Assembly (NCBI GenBank): GCA_034430335.1
Contig: DAOUES010000188.1
Coordinates: 1 to 33,983 of the forward strand
Source of the DNA: JAFGOY01 sp034430335
GTDB taxonomy: Bacteria > Chloroflexota > Anaerolineae > Aggregatilineales > UBA3940
Direction of reading: 5' to 3'
DNA length: 33,983 nt
A program made the position numbers and the translations under genes. Shown in pieces: positions 1 to 7,123 of the stretch (position 1 is the first letter of the stretch; every line of letters starts with the position of its first letter). The notes below the pieces were generated by a model, which did not search any database, had not been told where the DNA came from, and saw nothing but the letters and a program-made list of their open reading frames with translations.

Positions 1-2
1 CC

Positions 3-419
3 CAGGACAAGGGCTACGCGGAAGCCGATCCAACCGGCGACGTAGAAGGGTTCGACGCTGCCGGGAAAGTCGTGATCCTGAGCAACCTGCTGATGGGCAC
101 CGAAATCGGCATGGACGACATTGAACGTTCCGGGATCACCCACCTGACTCCTGAAGACATCCGTAATGCGAAGATCGACGACCGGCGCTGGAAATTGATC
201 GGGGCCGTCGAGAAAGACGGGGAAAAAGTCACCGCCAGTGTACAGCCGGTGCCGCTGCCGGTGAGCCACCCGCTGGCGACCATCGGCGGGGCGACCAACG
301 CAGTCACGTTCAGCACCGACCTGCTTGGCGATATCACCCTGGCCGGGCCGGGCGCAGGCCGCCGGGAAACAGGCTACGCGCTGATCGCTGACCTGATCGC
401 CATCTACAACAAGGCATAA
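3..419 (+). CDS. hom: Homoserine dehydrogenase, C-terminal part (partial)
   Basis: The 5' end lies outside the window; 138 residues to a TAA stop remain. The fragment starts in the catalytic domain signature of homoserine dehydrogenase, with the pattern G-Y-A-E-A-D-P-T-G-D-V-E-G-F-D followed by A-x-K-V-V-I-L-S-N. In the family this segment holds the acidic residues and the Lys that bind and reduce aspartate semialdehyde. The enzyme makes homoserine with NAD(P)H in the threonine, methionine and isoleucine branch, in the cytoplasm. The protein ends shortly after the catalytic domain (ends IAIYNKA), so it has no C-terminal ACT regulatory domain. The next gene is convergent, with only a weak hairpin between them. 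Confidence 0.9.
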   Translation, partial: QDKGYAEADPTGDVEGFDAAGKVVILSNLLMGTEIGMDDIERSGITHLTPEDIRNAKIDDRRWKLIGAVEKDGEKVTASVQPVPLPVSHPLATIGGATNAVTFSTDLLGDITLAGPGAGRRETGYALIADLIAIYNKA

Positions 420-424
420 AACAC

Positions 425-450
425 GAGCGCCCTGGATCGTCGGGGCGTTC
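425..450. terminator. Weak hairpin between convergent genes
   Basis: An 8-bp stem (GAGCGCCC with GGGCGTTC, one G-T pair) encloses a 10-nt loop in the 60-bp gap between hom (+) and the beta-glucosidase gene (-). There is no real T tract on either side, so intrinsic termination is only possible, not shown. Confidence 0.3.
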
Positions 451-479
451 GACATTCATATCACTGGCGTATCCGGCTG

Positions 480-1823
480 CTAATCGATCACCGCATTCGC
501 CTCGATCACCTGCCCGTAGTATTTTGCACTGGATTTCAAAATCCGCTGCTGGGTTTCGAAGTCCACATGGATCAGGCCAAACCGTTTGCTTAACCCGCGC
601 GACCACTCGAAGTTATCCATCAGCGACCAGACAAAATACCCTTTGAGCGGGATTCCGGCGGCGACTGCCCGCGCAGCCTGGGCAAGATGCGTTTTGAAGT
701 AATCCACCCGCCGGGGATCGTCGATCTTTCCATCTGGCCCAACCTCATCCACGAAGGCGGCTCCATTCTCGGAGACGTAGATCGCCGGGAAGTTATAGTC
801 GAAATGCAGACGCCCCAGTAGGTTGTAAAGCCCTTCGGGGTAGACCTCCCAGCCCATTTCTGTGAAATCGTTGACCGGGAATACCGTCCGAGGCAGGTTC
901 TCCTCTTCGGGGATTTCCGTGCTGCGGATGATTTGCCGGGCGTAGTAGTTGATGCCGATGAAATCGACCGGAGCCGAGATGATTTCCAGATCGCCTTCTT
1001 GCACAAAGTCCATTGAACTGTCATACAATTCGACCATATCCGCCGGATAGCCACGTCCGGCAATCGGGTCGATGTACCAGCGGATGAACTCACCGTCGGA
1101 CAGATAAGCAGCTTTGCGGTCGGCCATGCTGGGGGAGGCCGGGACGCTCCTTTGAAGGTTGTAAACGATCCCTACTTCTGCACCATCCACCAATTCGCGG
1201 ATGATCGGCACGGCCAGGCCATGACTCAGCAGCACGTGATGGGATACGGCCAGCGCATCTTCCTGATTCTTCCGTCCCGGCGCAAACTCCCCGATTCGAT
1301 AGCCAAGATCGGAGACTACCCAGGGTTCGTTGTGAGTCATCCAGTGCTTGACCCGGTCGCCAAGCGCCGAAACTACCACACCGGTATATTCGGCAAACGC
1401 TTCCGCCGTCGAGCGGACAGGCCACCCGCCTTCGTCTTCAAGGGTCTGCGGCAGGTCCCAGTGATACAACGTCAGGTAGGGGATGATGCCCGCTTCGAGC
1501 AACCCATCGACCAGACGGCTGTAGAAGTCAAGCCCGGCCTGGTTCACCTGTCCCCGCCCCGCCGGGAGAATACGCGGCCACGCCACTGAAAACCGGTACG
1601 CTTTCAGACCGATCTCCTTCATCAGCGCAATATCATCACGCCAGCGATGATAATGATCGTTGGCGATATCGCCGTTCGTGCCATCATCGATCTTGCCCGG
1701 CGTATGGCTGAATCGATCCCAGATCGACTCCCCCTTGCCGTCTTCATTCCACGCACCTTCAATCTGATACGCAGAAGTTGCCGCACCCCAGATAAAGTCT
1801 TCAGGGAATTCCCACTTTGTCAT
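480..1823 (-). CDS. Beta-glucosidase, glycoside hydrolase family 1
   Basis: A 447-residue GH1 enzyme of the usual length, expected to hydrolyse beta-glucosides, cellobiose or related beta-linked disaccharides by a retaining mechanism. The N-terminal signature F-I-W-G-A-A-T-S-A-Y-Q-I-E-G is at residues 10-23. The acid/base Glu166 lies in THNEP and the nucleophile Glu352 in VSENG; W-S-L-M-D-N-F-E-W at 399-407 forms the glucose-binding end. There is no signal peptide, so it is probably cytoplasmic. I chose the ATG at 1823 because a GGAG lies 7 nt upstream and the GH1 fold starts at once; an in-frame start 15 codons upstream would only add an unrelated tail. It stands alone, and exact substrate cannot be read from sequence. 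Confidence 0.95.
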   Translation of the reverse strand: MTKWEFPEDFIWGAATSAYQIEGAWNEDGKGESIWDRFSHTPGKIDDGTNGDIANDHYHRWRDDIALMKEIGLKAYRFSVAWPRILPAGRGQVNQAGLDFYSRLVDGLLEAGIIPYLTLYHWDLPQTLEDEGGWPVRSTAEAFAEYTGVVVSALGDRVKHWMTHNEPWVVSDLGYRIGEFAPGRKNQEDALAVSHHVLLSHGLAVPIIRELVDGAEVGIVYNLQRSVPASPSMADRKAAYLSDGEFIRWYIDPIAGRGYPADMVELYDSSMDFVQEGDLEIISAPVDFIGINYYARQIIRSTEIPEEENLPRTVFPVNDFTEMGWEVYPEGLYNLLGRLHFDYNFPAIYVSENGAAFVDEVGPDGKIDDPRRVDYFKTHLAQAARAVAAGIPLKGYFVWSLMDNFEWSRGLSKRFGLIHVDFETQQRILKSSAKYYGQVIEANAVID

Positions 1824-1882
1824 CAAAACGCTCCATTGTATGGACGTAAACCGAGGGATTTGTATCAAAGGGTCTTTTGTTT

Positions 1883-1912
1883 TTCACACAATTACTGGTT
1901 TTCACATAAAAT
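1883..1912 (+). promoter_or_regulatory. Sigma-70-type promoter for the short dprA-like gene
   Basis: TTCACA (1883-1888) and TAAAAT (1907-1912) are separated by 18 bp; each box matches the consensus at 5 of 6 bases. Transcription would start near 1919, about 42 nt before the ATG at 1961. The octamer TTTTCACA occurs twice here (1881-1888 and 1899-1906). Confidence 0.6.
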
Positions 1913-1960
1913 AACTATCGATCTACTCTGTGACACGATGATACCATCTCAGGCACACTT

Positions 1961-2875
1961 ATGAGTAAATTACATTGGGTGGCGCTCATTTCATCAGCGC
2001 GTATCGGCGGGACACTGGCTACCCGGTTATTAAGGCACTTTGGGAGCCTGGAAGCGGTCTTCGCTGCCGACGCTGCCGACCTGATGCAGGTTCAAGGCAT
2101 CGGGCAGAACACCGCCAATGCGATAAAACGAGCTGACCTTACATCGGTTCAAGATATGCTCGAACGCCTGGGCGAAGCCGGTATCGAAGCAGTTACCTGG
2201 GAAGAACCTGTCTACCCGCAAAACCTGTTGTGCATCCCCGATGCGCCGCCGGCGCTTTTTGTCCGGGGGGAACTTCGCAAAGAAGATGCAAGGGCCATCG
2301 CCATCGTTGGCACTCGACAACCGGCACAGGAAGCATTGACGCTGGCGGAGCATCTTGCTTTCGGGCTGGCTCAACGCGGCTGGATCATCGTCAGCGGGCT
2401 GGCTGTCGGCATCGACACTGCCGCCCATTCCGGCGCATTGAAGGCGGGGGGCCGGACGCTGGCCGTGTTAGGATCGGGCATCCAGAATATCTACCCAAGA
2501 AGGAACAGGCCCCTCGCCGAATCGATCATCGACAGTGGGGCGCTGCTGTCGGAAGTGCTCCCCGATGCGCCCGTCAGCCGCCAGGGATTGATCGCCCGCA
2601 ACCGGATCACCAGTGGGTTGAGCCGCGCCGTTTTCGTCGTTCAATCGACCGAGGACAGCGGCAGCATCAACACCGCGCGGAGGGCCAGGAAGCAGGGACG
2701 CGCCCTATACGTGATCGACGATGGCACCCCTTCCCACGATCAACTGCTGGCAATAAACGCCACTGCGCTTCAAACCGGGCAAATTGATTGGAACAGCCTA
2801 TCCGATGAGTTGGACAGACTCGAAGTCAAACCGGTGGAGAATCACGCCGACGGTTCACAGCCCAGGCTGCTATGA
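1961..2875 (+). CDS. DprA/Smf-family protein, short form without winged helix
   Basis: A 304-residue protein of the DprA (DNA-processing) family, whose full-length members bind single-stranded DNA and load RecA in transformation. A helix-hairpin-helix-like segment (VQGIGQNTANAI, about 44-55) precedes the Rossmann-like domain. That domain has IVGTRQP (115-121), SGLAVGIDTAAH (145-156), RNRITSGLS (213-221) and SGSINTA (233-239), all in the family order. It stops soon after the Rossmann fold and lacks the C-terminal winged helix present in the second DprA at 10896-11987. The segment after GRALYVID diverges from the family's usual V-P-G. It may be a specialised paralogue with another partner rather than the transformation protein. 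Its last 6 bp overlap the convergent deacetylase gene. Confidence 0.85.
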   Translation: MSKLHWVALISSARIGGTLATRLLRHFGSLEAVFAADAADLMQVQGIGQNTANAIKRADLTSVQDMLERLGEAGIEAVTWEEPVYPQNLLCIPDAPPALFVRGELRKEDARAIAIVGTRQPAQEALTLAEHLAFGLAQRGWIIVSGLAVGIDTAAHSGALKAGGRTLAVLGSGIQNIYPRRNRPLAESIIDSGALLSEVLPDAPVSRQGLIARNRITSGLSRAVFVVQSTEDSGSINTARRARKQGRALYVIDDGTPSHDQLLAINATALQTGQIDWNSLSDELDRLEVKPVENHADGSQPRLL

Positions 2876-3622
2876 GAACTCCGGTATCCAGGCCCCTGTC
2901 GCAAGGAGCAGATCGGAAAACGCATCGCGGGGACTGACCCCTTCGACCGGCGGGAGATGTCGGTGGACGGCCTCGGTCTTGCGCAACAACTGCTCGAAGG
3001 TTTCGCCGGGGTGGTGCCGCTGAAACAGCGCATGCTGGCTGACATGGCAGCGGGCCGCTTCTGCTTTGGCATCCAGCCAGGGGCCAATATCAACTGCCAG
3101 GTGCGCCGGGTTGCTGTCGTTCCAGAGTTGATCGTCGACTCCCGGCACTTTCGCCGCGAAGGAGTAGAACAGGATTCCGCTGCCCTCCCGCTCGACGGCG
3201 GCTTTGGCCGCTTCATGCACCAGCCGGTGGGCCGGGTGCCCGTACTCGCCATCGGAGCCGTGCGCCAGCACGACCTCTGCTTCCACCTGACGGATGACAC
3301 GCCGGATTTCACCGACAAGTGTGTCGAAATCCGCCTCGAACGGATACAACTCTTCGTCAGGTCCAACCAGCGGATCGACATAATCCAGAATGTAGACGCT
3401 GGTCGCCCCTAACTGTTCCGCCGCGCAGTAGAGTTCCTGTTCGCGAACCGCACCTAACTCCGAACGCTCACAGACCGGCGGTTCACCCATTTCCCCGCCT
3501 TCACCCCGTGTGGCACAGAGAATATGAACGCCGACTCCATACGCGCTCAAAAGAGCCAGAATCCCACCGGTTAGCATTGTCTCATCGTCGGGATGCGCAC
3601 CAACCATTAAAACCGATTTCAT
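2870..3622 (-). CDS. PIG-L family LmbE-like N-deacetylase
   Basis: A 250-residue zinc-dependent deacetylase of the PIG-L/LmbE family, which removes acetyl groups from N-acetylglucosamine-type sugars (as in MshB and BshB). The metal and base motif AHPDDE is at residues 9-14 (His10 and Asp13 as ligands, Asp12 as likely base), and the third ligand His132 lies in GHPAH (128-132). There is no signal peptide. The start is supported by AGGAAG 5 nt before the ATG and by a promoter at 3665-3694. Candidate roles are bacillithiol/mycothiol-like thiol synthesis, glycan remodelling or salvage; nothing nearby decides this. Its stop region overlaps the dprA-like stop by 6 bp on the other strand. Confidence 0.9.
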   Translation of the reverse strand: MKSVLMVGAHPDDETMLTGGILALLSAYGVGVHILCATRGEGGEMGEPPVCERSELGAVREQELYCAAEQLGATSVYILDYVDPLVGPDEELYPFEADFDTLVGEIRRVIRQVEAEVVLAHGSDGEYGHPAHRLVHEAAKAAVEREGSGILFYSFAAKVPGVDDQLWNDSNPAHLAVDIGPWLDAKAEAARCHVSQHALFQRHHPGETFEQLLRKTEAVHRHLPPVEGVSPRDAFSDLLLATGAWIPEFS

Positions 3623-3664
3623 GTCACTTCCTGTATCGCCTGTTCAAAATTATCGTTTGTCGTG

Positions 3665-3694
3665 AGAATAGCACACACGTCTCTACCGAATCAA
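3665..3694 (-). promoter_or_regulatory. Extended -10 promoter for the PIG-L gene
   Basis: Read on the minus strand: TTGATT (3694-3689), an 18-bp spacer, then TATTCT (3670-3665) preceded by TGC, an extended -10. Transcription would start near 3658, about 35 nt before the start codon. The -35 box touches the base of the terminator at 3693-3720. Confidence 0.6.
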
Positions 3695-3720
3695 AAAGCC
3701 AGGCGGCGAACCTGGCTTTT
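3693..3720 (-). terminator. Intrinsic terminator of the small membrane protein gene
   Basis: A perfect 10-bp stem, AAAAGCCAGG (3694-3703) with CCTGGCTTTT (3711-3720), and a 7-nt loop. On the minus strand it ends in a T run (TTTTTGA), 39 nt after the stop of the gene at 3759. The sequence is nearly symmetric and could also work on the plus strand. Confidence 0.85.
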
Positions 3721-3758
3721 GTCGGTTTGATGTCCCGCCTTGTTAAGCGGAAAGCAGC

Positions 3759-4007
3759 TTATTCCATATCCTCGACAATGTTCGAGAACACGCTGCCGAT
3801 GGCCGGGCCAAACAGCGCCGGCGCAAGCACCGAGAGCAGGCAGCCTACGATGACGCACAGCACGGTCAGCCCACCAACAACGATCAGGATGATTGCCCAG
3901 GTGGGCAGTTTCTTCTTATCCTCGGATGGCATCATTGGCGCATCTGCAAGCCGCAGCATCACAAGGTTGATCAGGTACCGAACGAACAAAATGCCCCAAG
4001 TCTTCAT
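3759..4007 (-). CDS. Small membrane protein, unknown function
   Basis: An 82-residue protein that I do not recognise beyond its style. A first hydrophobic stretch (about residues 4-18) is followed by a charged, lysine-rich turn (EDKKK, 29-33), a strong transmembrane helix (about 36-62), and a short tail with GPAIGSVFSNI. Small proteins with one helix and this GPAIG-x-VFSNI ending are familiar in Chloroflexota genomes, but I know no function. The start at 4007 has GGAG 9 nt upstream. A shorter form from the double Met at residues 25-26 has no clear ribosome binding site. It has its own promoter (4052-4080) and terminator (3693-3720), which argues for a real single-gene unit. Confidence 0.75.
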   Translation of the reverse strand: MKTWGILFVRYLINLVMLRLADAPMMPSEDKKKLPTWAIILIVVGGLTVLCVIVGCLLSVLAPALFGPAIGSVFSNIVEDME

Positions 4008-4051
4008 TGTTGTATTCTCCTCACTTATCAGCGATGATTGAACTCGAATGC

Positions 4052-4080
4052 ATCATACATTAGCCCTGTTAGCTGGTCAA
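4052..4080 (-). promoter_or_regulatory. Promoter of the small membrane protein gene
   Basis: On the minus strand TTGACC (4080-4075) and TATGAT (4057-4052) are 17 bp apart, matching the consensus at 5 of 6 bases each. Transcription would start near 4045, leaving a leader of about 38 nt. Its -35 box overlaps the -35 region of the divergent promoter for the amidohydrolase. Confidence 0.75.
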
Positions 4081-4100
4081 GCTCGGCAGGCCGGTATAAT
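4074..4100 (+). promoter_or_regulatory. Promoter of the amidohydrolase gene
   Basis: A perfect TATAAT (4095-4100) follows TGGTCA (4074-4079) at a short 15-bp spacing. Transcription would start near 4107, about 24 nt before the ATG at 4131. The weak -35 and tight spacing suggest activation or competition with the opposite promoter that shares these bases. Confidence 0.55.
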
Positions 4101-4130
4101 CACTCGACGGGGAAACACCAGGGAAGGATT

Positions 4131-5750
4131 ATGAACACGGATACCCTGCTCTATAACGGGCGAATCTATACCCAGCAGCCTGATCGCCCCTGGGCGTCGG
4201 CGCTTGCCATCCGTGATAGCCGGATCGCCGCACTGGGTAACAACAACGAGCTTCGCCCTTTGCTGGCCCCCGGCGGCGAAGCGTTCGATCTGGAACAGCG
4301 CCTCGTGATCCCCGGTCTGGTCGATGCCCATGCACATCTCGCGTGGTACGCCAATTTTTTACACGATGTCGACCTGACGCGGGCATCGTCGGCACACCAC
4401 GCCGCCGAACTGGTCGCCGAACGCGCCCGGCAGACGCCTCCTGGCGAATGGGTGCAGGGGCGCGGCTGGTCACAGGAACGCTGGCCCGAACACACCTTCC
4501 CGACCGCCGCCGATCTCGACGTCCACGTCCCCGATCACCCCGCTGCCCTCGATGCACAGTCGGGCCACGCGCTGTGGGTCAACAGCCTGGCGCTGGAGCA
4601 GGCGAACGTCACCGCCAATACCCCCGATCCGCCCGGCGGCAGGATCGTACGGGACGAATCGGGTAGGCCGACCGGACTCCTCCTCGAAAACGCAATGGGA
4701 CTGGTCACCCGCGTCATTCCCCGGCCAACGCCGGAGCAGATGCTCGGCAGAATGAAAGCGGCCCTCGACCATGCGAACCGGGCAGGGCTGACCGGCGTCC
4801 ACGATTTCGACGGGGCGCTGGCCTTCCAGGTTTTCCAGATGCTCAAAATGGCGGGCGATCTTTCCCTGCGCATCGTAAAAAACATCCCGGTCGACCTGCT
4901 CGATCAGGCAGCGGCGCTTGGTTTGCGCTGGGGATTTGGCGACGATCTCCTGCGCATCGGCGGGGTCAAGCAGTTCGCCGACGGCGCGCTCGGATCGCGC
5001 ACCGCCTGGATGCTGGCCCCGTTCGAAGACGATCCAACCAACCTGGGGATCAGCACCACCGATCCGCAAACACTGCTCGAAAATGCCCGCCGGGCCAGCA
5101 TCGCCGGGCTGCCATCGGCGATCCACGCCATCGGCGACCGGGCGGTCCGGGAAGTGCTCGATATCTACGAGATACTGCGGCGAGAGGAAGCCGCGCGGGG
5201 CATTTCGCCCGGCCAGATGCCGCACCGGATCGAGCACGTGCAACTCATCCACCCCGACGACATCCCCCGGCTGGCCGAACTGGGGATCATCGCCTCGATG
5301 CAGCCCGTCCACGCCCCATCCGACATGGAAATGGCCGACCGCTACTGGGGGGATCGCGCCGACCATGCCTACGACTGGCGCAGCCAGATCGACGCGGGGA
5401 CGGTGCTCACCTTTGGCAGTGATGCCCCGGTCGAACCTATCGAGCCGCTTGCCAATATCCAGGCGGCGGTCACCCGCCGCCGCAGAGACGGCGCGCCGGG
5501 GCCATCGGGATGGCGCTCCGGGCCGGGTGGCCGCGCCCGGCTGACCGTCGAAGAGACCCTGCACGGGTTCACCACCGGCCCGGCCATCGCTGCCGGGATG
5601 GAAGATCGCTGCGGGCGGCTGGTCCCCGGATACCTGGCCGACCTGGTCGTGCTGGGTCAGGACATTTTCACCTGCGATCCGATGACAATCGGCGAAACGG
5701 ACGTGCTGGCGGTGATGGTCGGCGGGCGCTGGGTATTCAATGACATGTAG
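4131..5750 (+). CDS. YtcJ-like metal-dependent amidohydrolase (amidohydrolase family 3)
   Basis: A 539-residue cytoplasmic hydrolase of the YtcJ/amidohydrolase-3 group. The metal-binding PGLVDAHAHL is at 61-70 (His67, His69). Further along are the family segments GGVKQFADGALGSR, IHAIGDRAV, HRIEHVQL and TFGSDAPVEP, which provide the other metal ligands and the catalytic Asp of the (beta/alpha)8 barrel. A small beta-sandwich is formed by the two ends (NGRIYT near the N-terminus, GYLADLVVLGQD near the C-terminus). Relatives act on exocyclic C-N or amide bonds, but the substrate is unknown. The ATG at 4131 follows AAGGA; an upstream in-frame ATG would place the promoter inside the gene. It is apparently monocistronic. 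Confidence 0.9.
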   Translation: MNTDTLLYNGRIYTQQPDRPWASALAIRDSRIAALGNNNELRPLLAPGGEAFDLEQRLVIPGLVDAHAHLAWYANFLHDVDLTRASSAHHAAELVAERARQTPPGEWVQGRGWSQERWPEHTFPTAADLDVHVPDHPAALDAQSGHALWVNSLALEQANVTANTPDPPGGRIVRDESGRPTGLLLENAMGLVTRVIPRPTPEQMLGRMKAALDHANRAGLTGVHDFDGALAFQVFQMLKMAGDLSLRIVKNIPVDLLDQAAALGLRWGFGDDLLRIGGVKQFADGALGSRTAWMLAPFEDDPTNLGISTTDPQTLLENARRASIAGLPSAIHAIGDRAVREVLDIYEILRREEAARGISPGQMPHRIEHVQLIHPDDIPRLAELGIIASMQPVHAPSDMEMADRYWGDRADHAYDWRSQIDAGTVLTFGSDAPVEPIEPLANIQAAVTRRRRDGAPGPSGWRSGPGGRARLTVEETLHGFTTGPAIAAGMEDRCGRLVPGYLADLVVLGQDIFTCDPMTIGETDVLAVMVGGRWVFNDM

Positions 5751-5821
5751 TGGGTATTGTTCCAGGCGATTTGACTGTAGAATACAGGTGTTGATTCCAC
5801 ATAGACGCAAACGGAGGCGCA

Positions 5822-7123
5822 ATGACCACAGCATTTCCTCCTCCCGGTTATATCCCGGTCGAATCGGCCATACAGGGCATCGAAATCTACAAGCCTGCCC
5901 CGGTAGAGGAGCAGCAGCCCGACACGGTCGATTTCTCCTGCCCGCAGTGCGGCGCGAAGACGGCTTACAGCATTTCGGATGGCGGGCTTAAATGCACGAG
6001 CTGCGGTTTCTACGAACCGCCATCCAAAGAGATCGTCGGCAGGGGCGCTCAGGAATTCGAATTCAAGGTCGAAACGATGGAGCAGGCAGCACGCGGTTGG
6101 GGCGAGGCACGCAAACAGATCGAGTGCCAGTCCTGCTACGCGATCACCGTTCTGCCCCCCGGCCAGATGACCCTCACCTGCCCGTTTTGCGGATCGAGCA
6201 GCGTGGTACAGGGAGACGCTTCTCAGGATGCCCTGCGTCCCCGCTTCATCATCCCCTTCAAGCAAACTCTGGAGGAGTGCCGGGCTAAGGTCGATGAGTG
6301 GTTGGGAAGCAACTGGCTCACTCCGCGCAAGCTGCGCCAGGTAGCCGGACTGGGCACCTTCACGGCCATCTACCTGCCCTTCTGGACATTCGACGCGAAA
6401 ACGCTTGCAAGCTGGCGCGCCCAGGTCGGCTACGATCATACGGAACGCTACTACTCGAACGGCGAATGGAAAACCCGGACCGTCACGACCTGGCGCTGGG
6501 AATCGGGCAGTGTCAGCAGGCTTTTTGACGACCTCCTGATTTCGGGGACAGGAAAGATCAAAGAGGGCGTGCTGTCACGCATCAACACCTTCGATATGAA
6601 CAACCTTGCCCCATATGAGGCAACCTATCTGGCCGGGTACCAGGCGCAGTCTTACGACACCCCGCTCGAAACGGCATGGGAAACCGGGCGGAGCCAGATG
6701 CGCGAAGATACGCGCCTGGCCTGCCGCGCCGATGCGCTCGATCACGGCGGGGATCACATCCGCAGTTTCACGATGGAACTCGACTTTCACGACGAAAGCT
6801 GGCGGCACATCCTGCTGCCCGTCTATCTGGCGACCTATGACTACGGCGACGAAAACTACCAGGTGGTGGTCAACGGGGAAACCGCCGCAGTTGGCGGAGA
6901 ACGCCCCGTCGACTGGACGAAAGTCGTGCTGATGATCGCCACATTCATGGCCCTGCCGGTCATCCTCGGGTTGTTCGGGATTGCGTTCCCTCCGCTGCTG
7001 TGCGTGGCCGGGGTTTTCTTCGTTGGCGCGGTTGGCGGAGCGATTGCGCTCGTCTCCTACGCACAATCCATCATCGATCCCAATCGCACCCGCTGGACAC
7101 CGTTCAGGAGAAAAACATCGTGA
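5822..7123 (+). CDS. Zinc-ribbon membrane protein A of a paralogous pair
   Basis: A 433-residue protein of unknown function. Two four-cysteine zinc ribbons come first: C40/C43/C58/C61 and C102/C105/C120/C123. A large soluble middle region follows (about 140-365) with YLPFWTFDAKTLASW (184-198) and, near its end, LLPVYLATYDYGDENY then VVVNGETAAVGG. Two transmembrane helices (about 367-387 and 391-414) and a short basic tail end it. Such ribbons resemble TFIIB/RNA-polymerase-type ribbons and relatives are often poorly named in databases. GGAGG lies 4 nt before the ATG. The stop overlaps the start of the next gene as GTGA, and that gene has the same layout and matching motifs, so the two products probably act together. 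There is no signal peptide, so the ribbons should face the cytoplasm. Confidence 0.85.
   Translation: MTTAFPPPGYIPVESAIQGIEIYKPAPVEEQQPDTVDFSCPQCGAKTAYSISDGGLKCTSCGFYEPPSKEIVGRGAQEFEFKVETMEQAARGWGEARKQIECQSCYAITVLPPGQMTLTCPFCGSSSVVQGDASQDALRPRFIIPFKQTLEECRAKVDEWLGSNWLTPRKLRQVAGLGTFTAIYLPFWTFDAKTLASWRAQVGYDHTERYYSNGEWKTRTVTTWRWESGSVSRLFDDLLISGTGKIKEGVLSRINTFDMNNLAPYEATYLAGYQAQSYDTPLETAWETGRSQMREDTRLACRADALDHGGDHIRSFTMELDFHDESWRHILLPVYLATYDYGDENYQVVVNGETAAVGGERPVDWTKVVLMIATFMALPVILGLFGIAFPPLLCVAGVFFVGAVGGAIALVSYAQSIIDPNRTRWTPFRRKTS

Noticed and set aside
4470..5834. 454-codon open frame on the minus strand across the amidohydrolase gene
   Set aside because: It is a shadow of a GC-rich gene: the plus strand carries clear amidohydrolase motifs, while this frame has no recognisable domains and a low-complexity make-up.
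5657..6439. 260-codon open frame on the minus strand across the amidohydrolase end and zinc-ribbon protein A
   Set aside because: It spans two well-supported plus-strand genes and the gap between them and shows no protein-like pattern.
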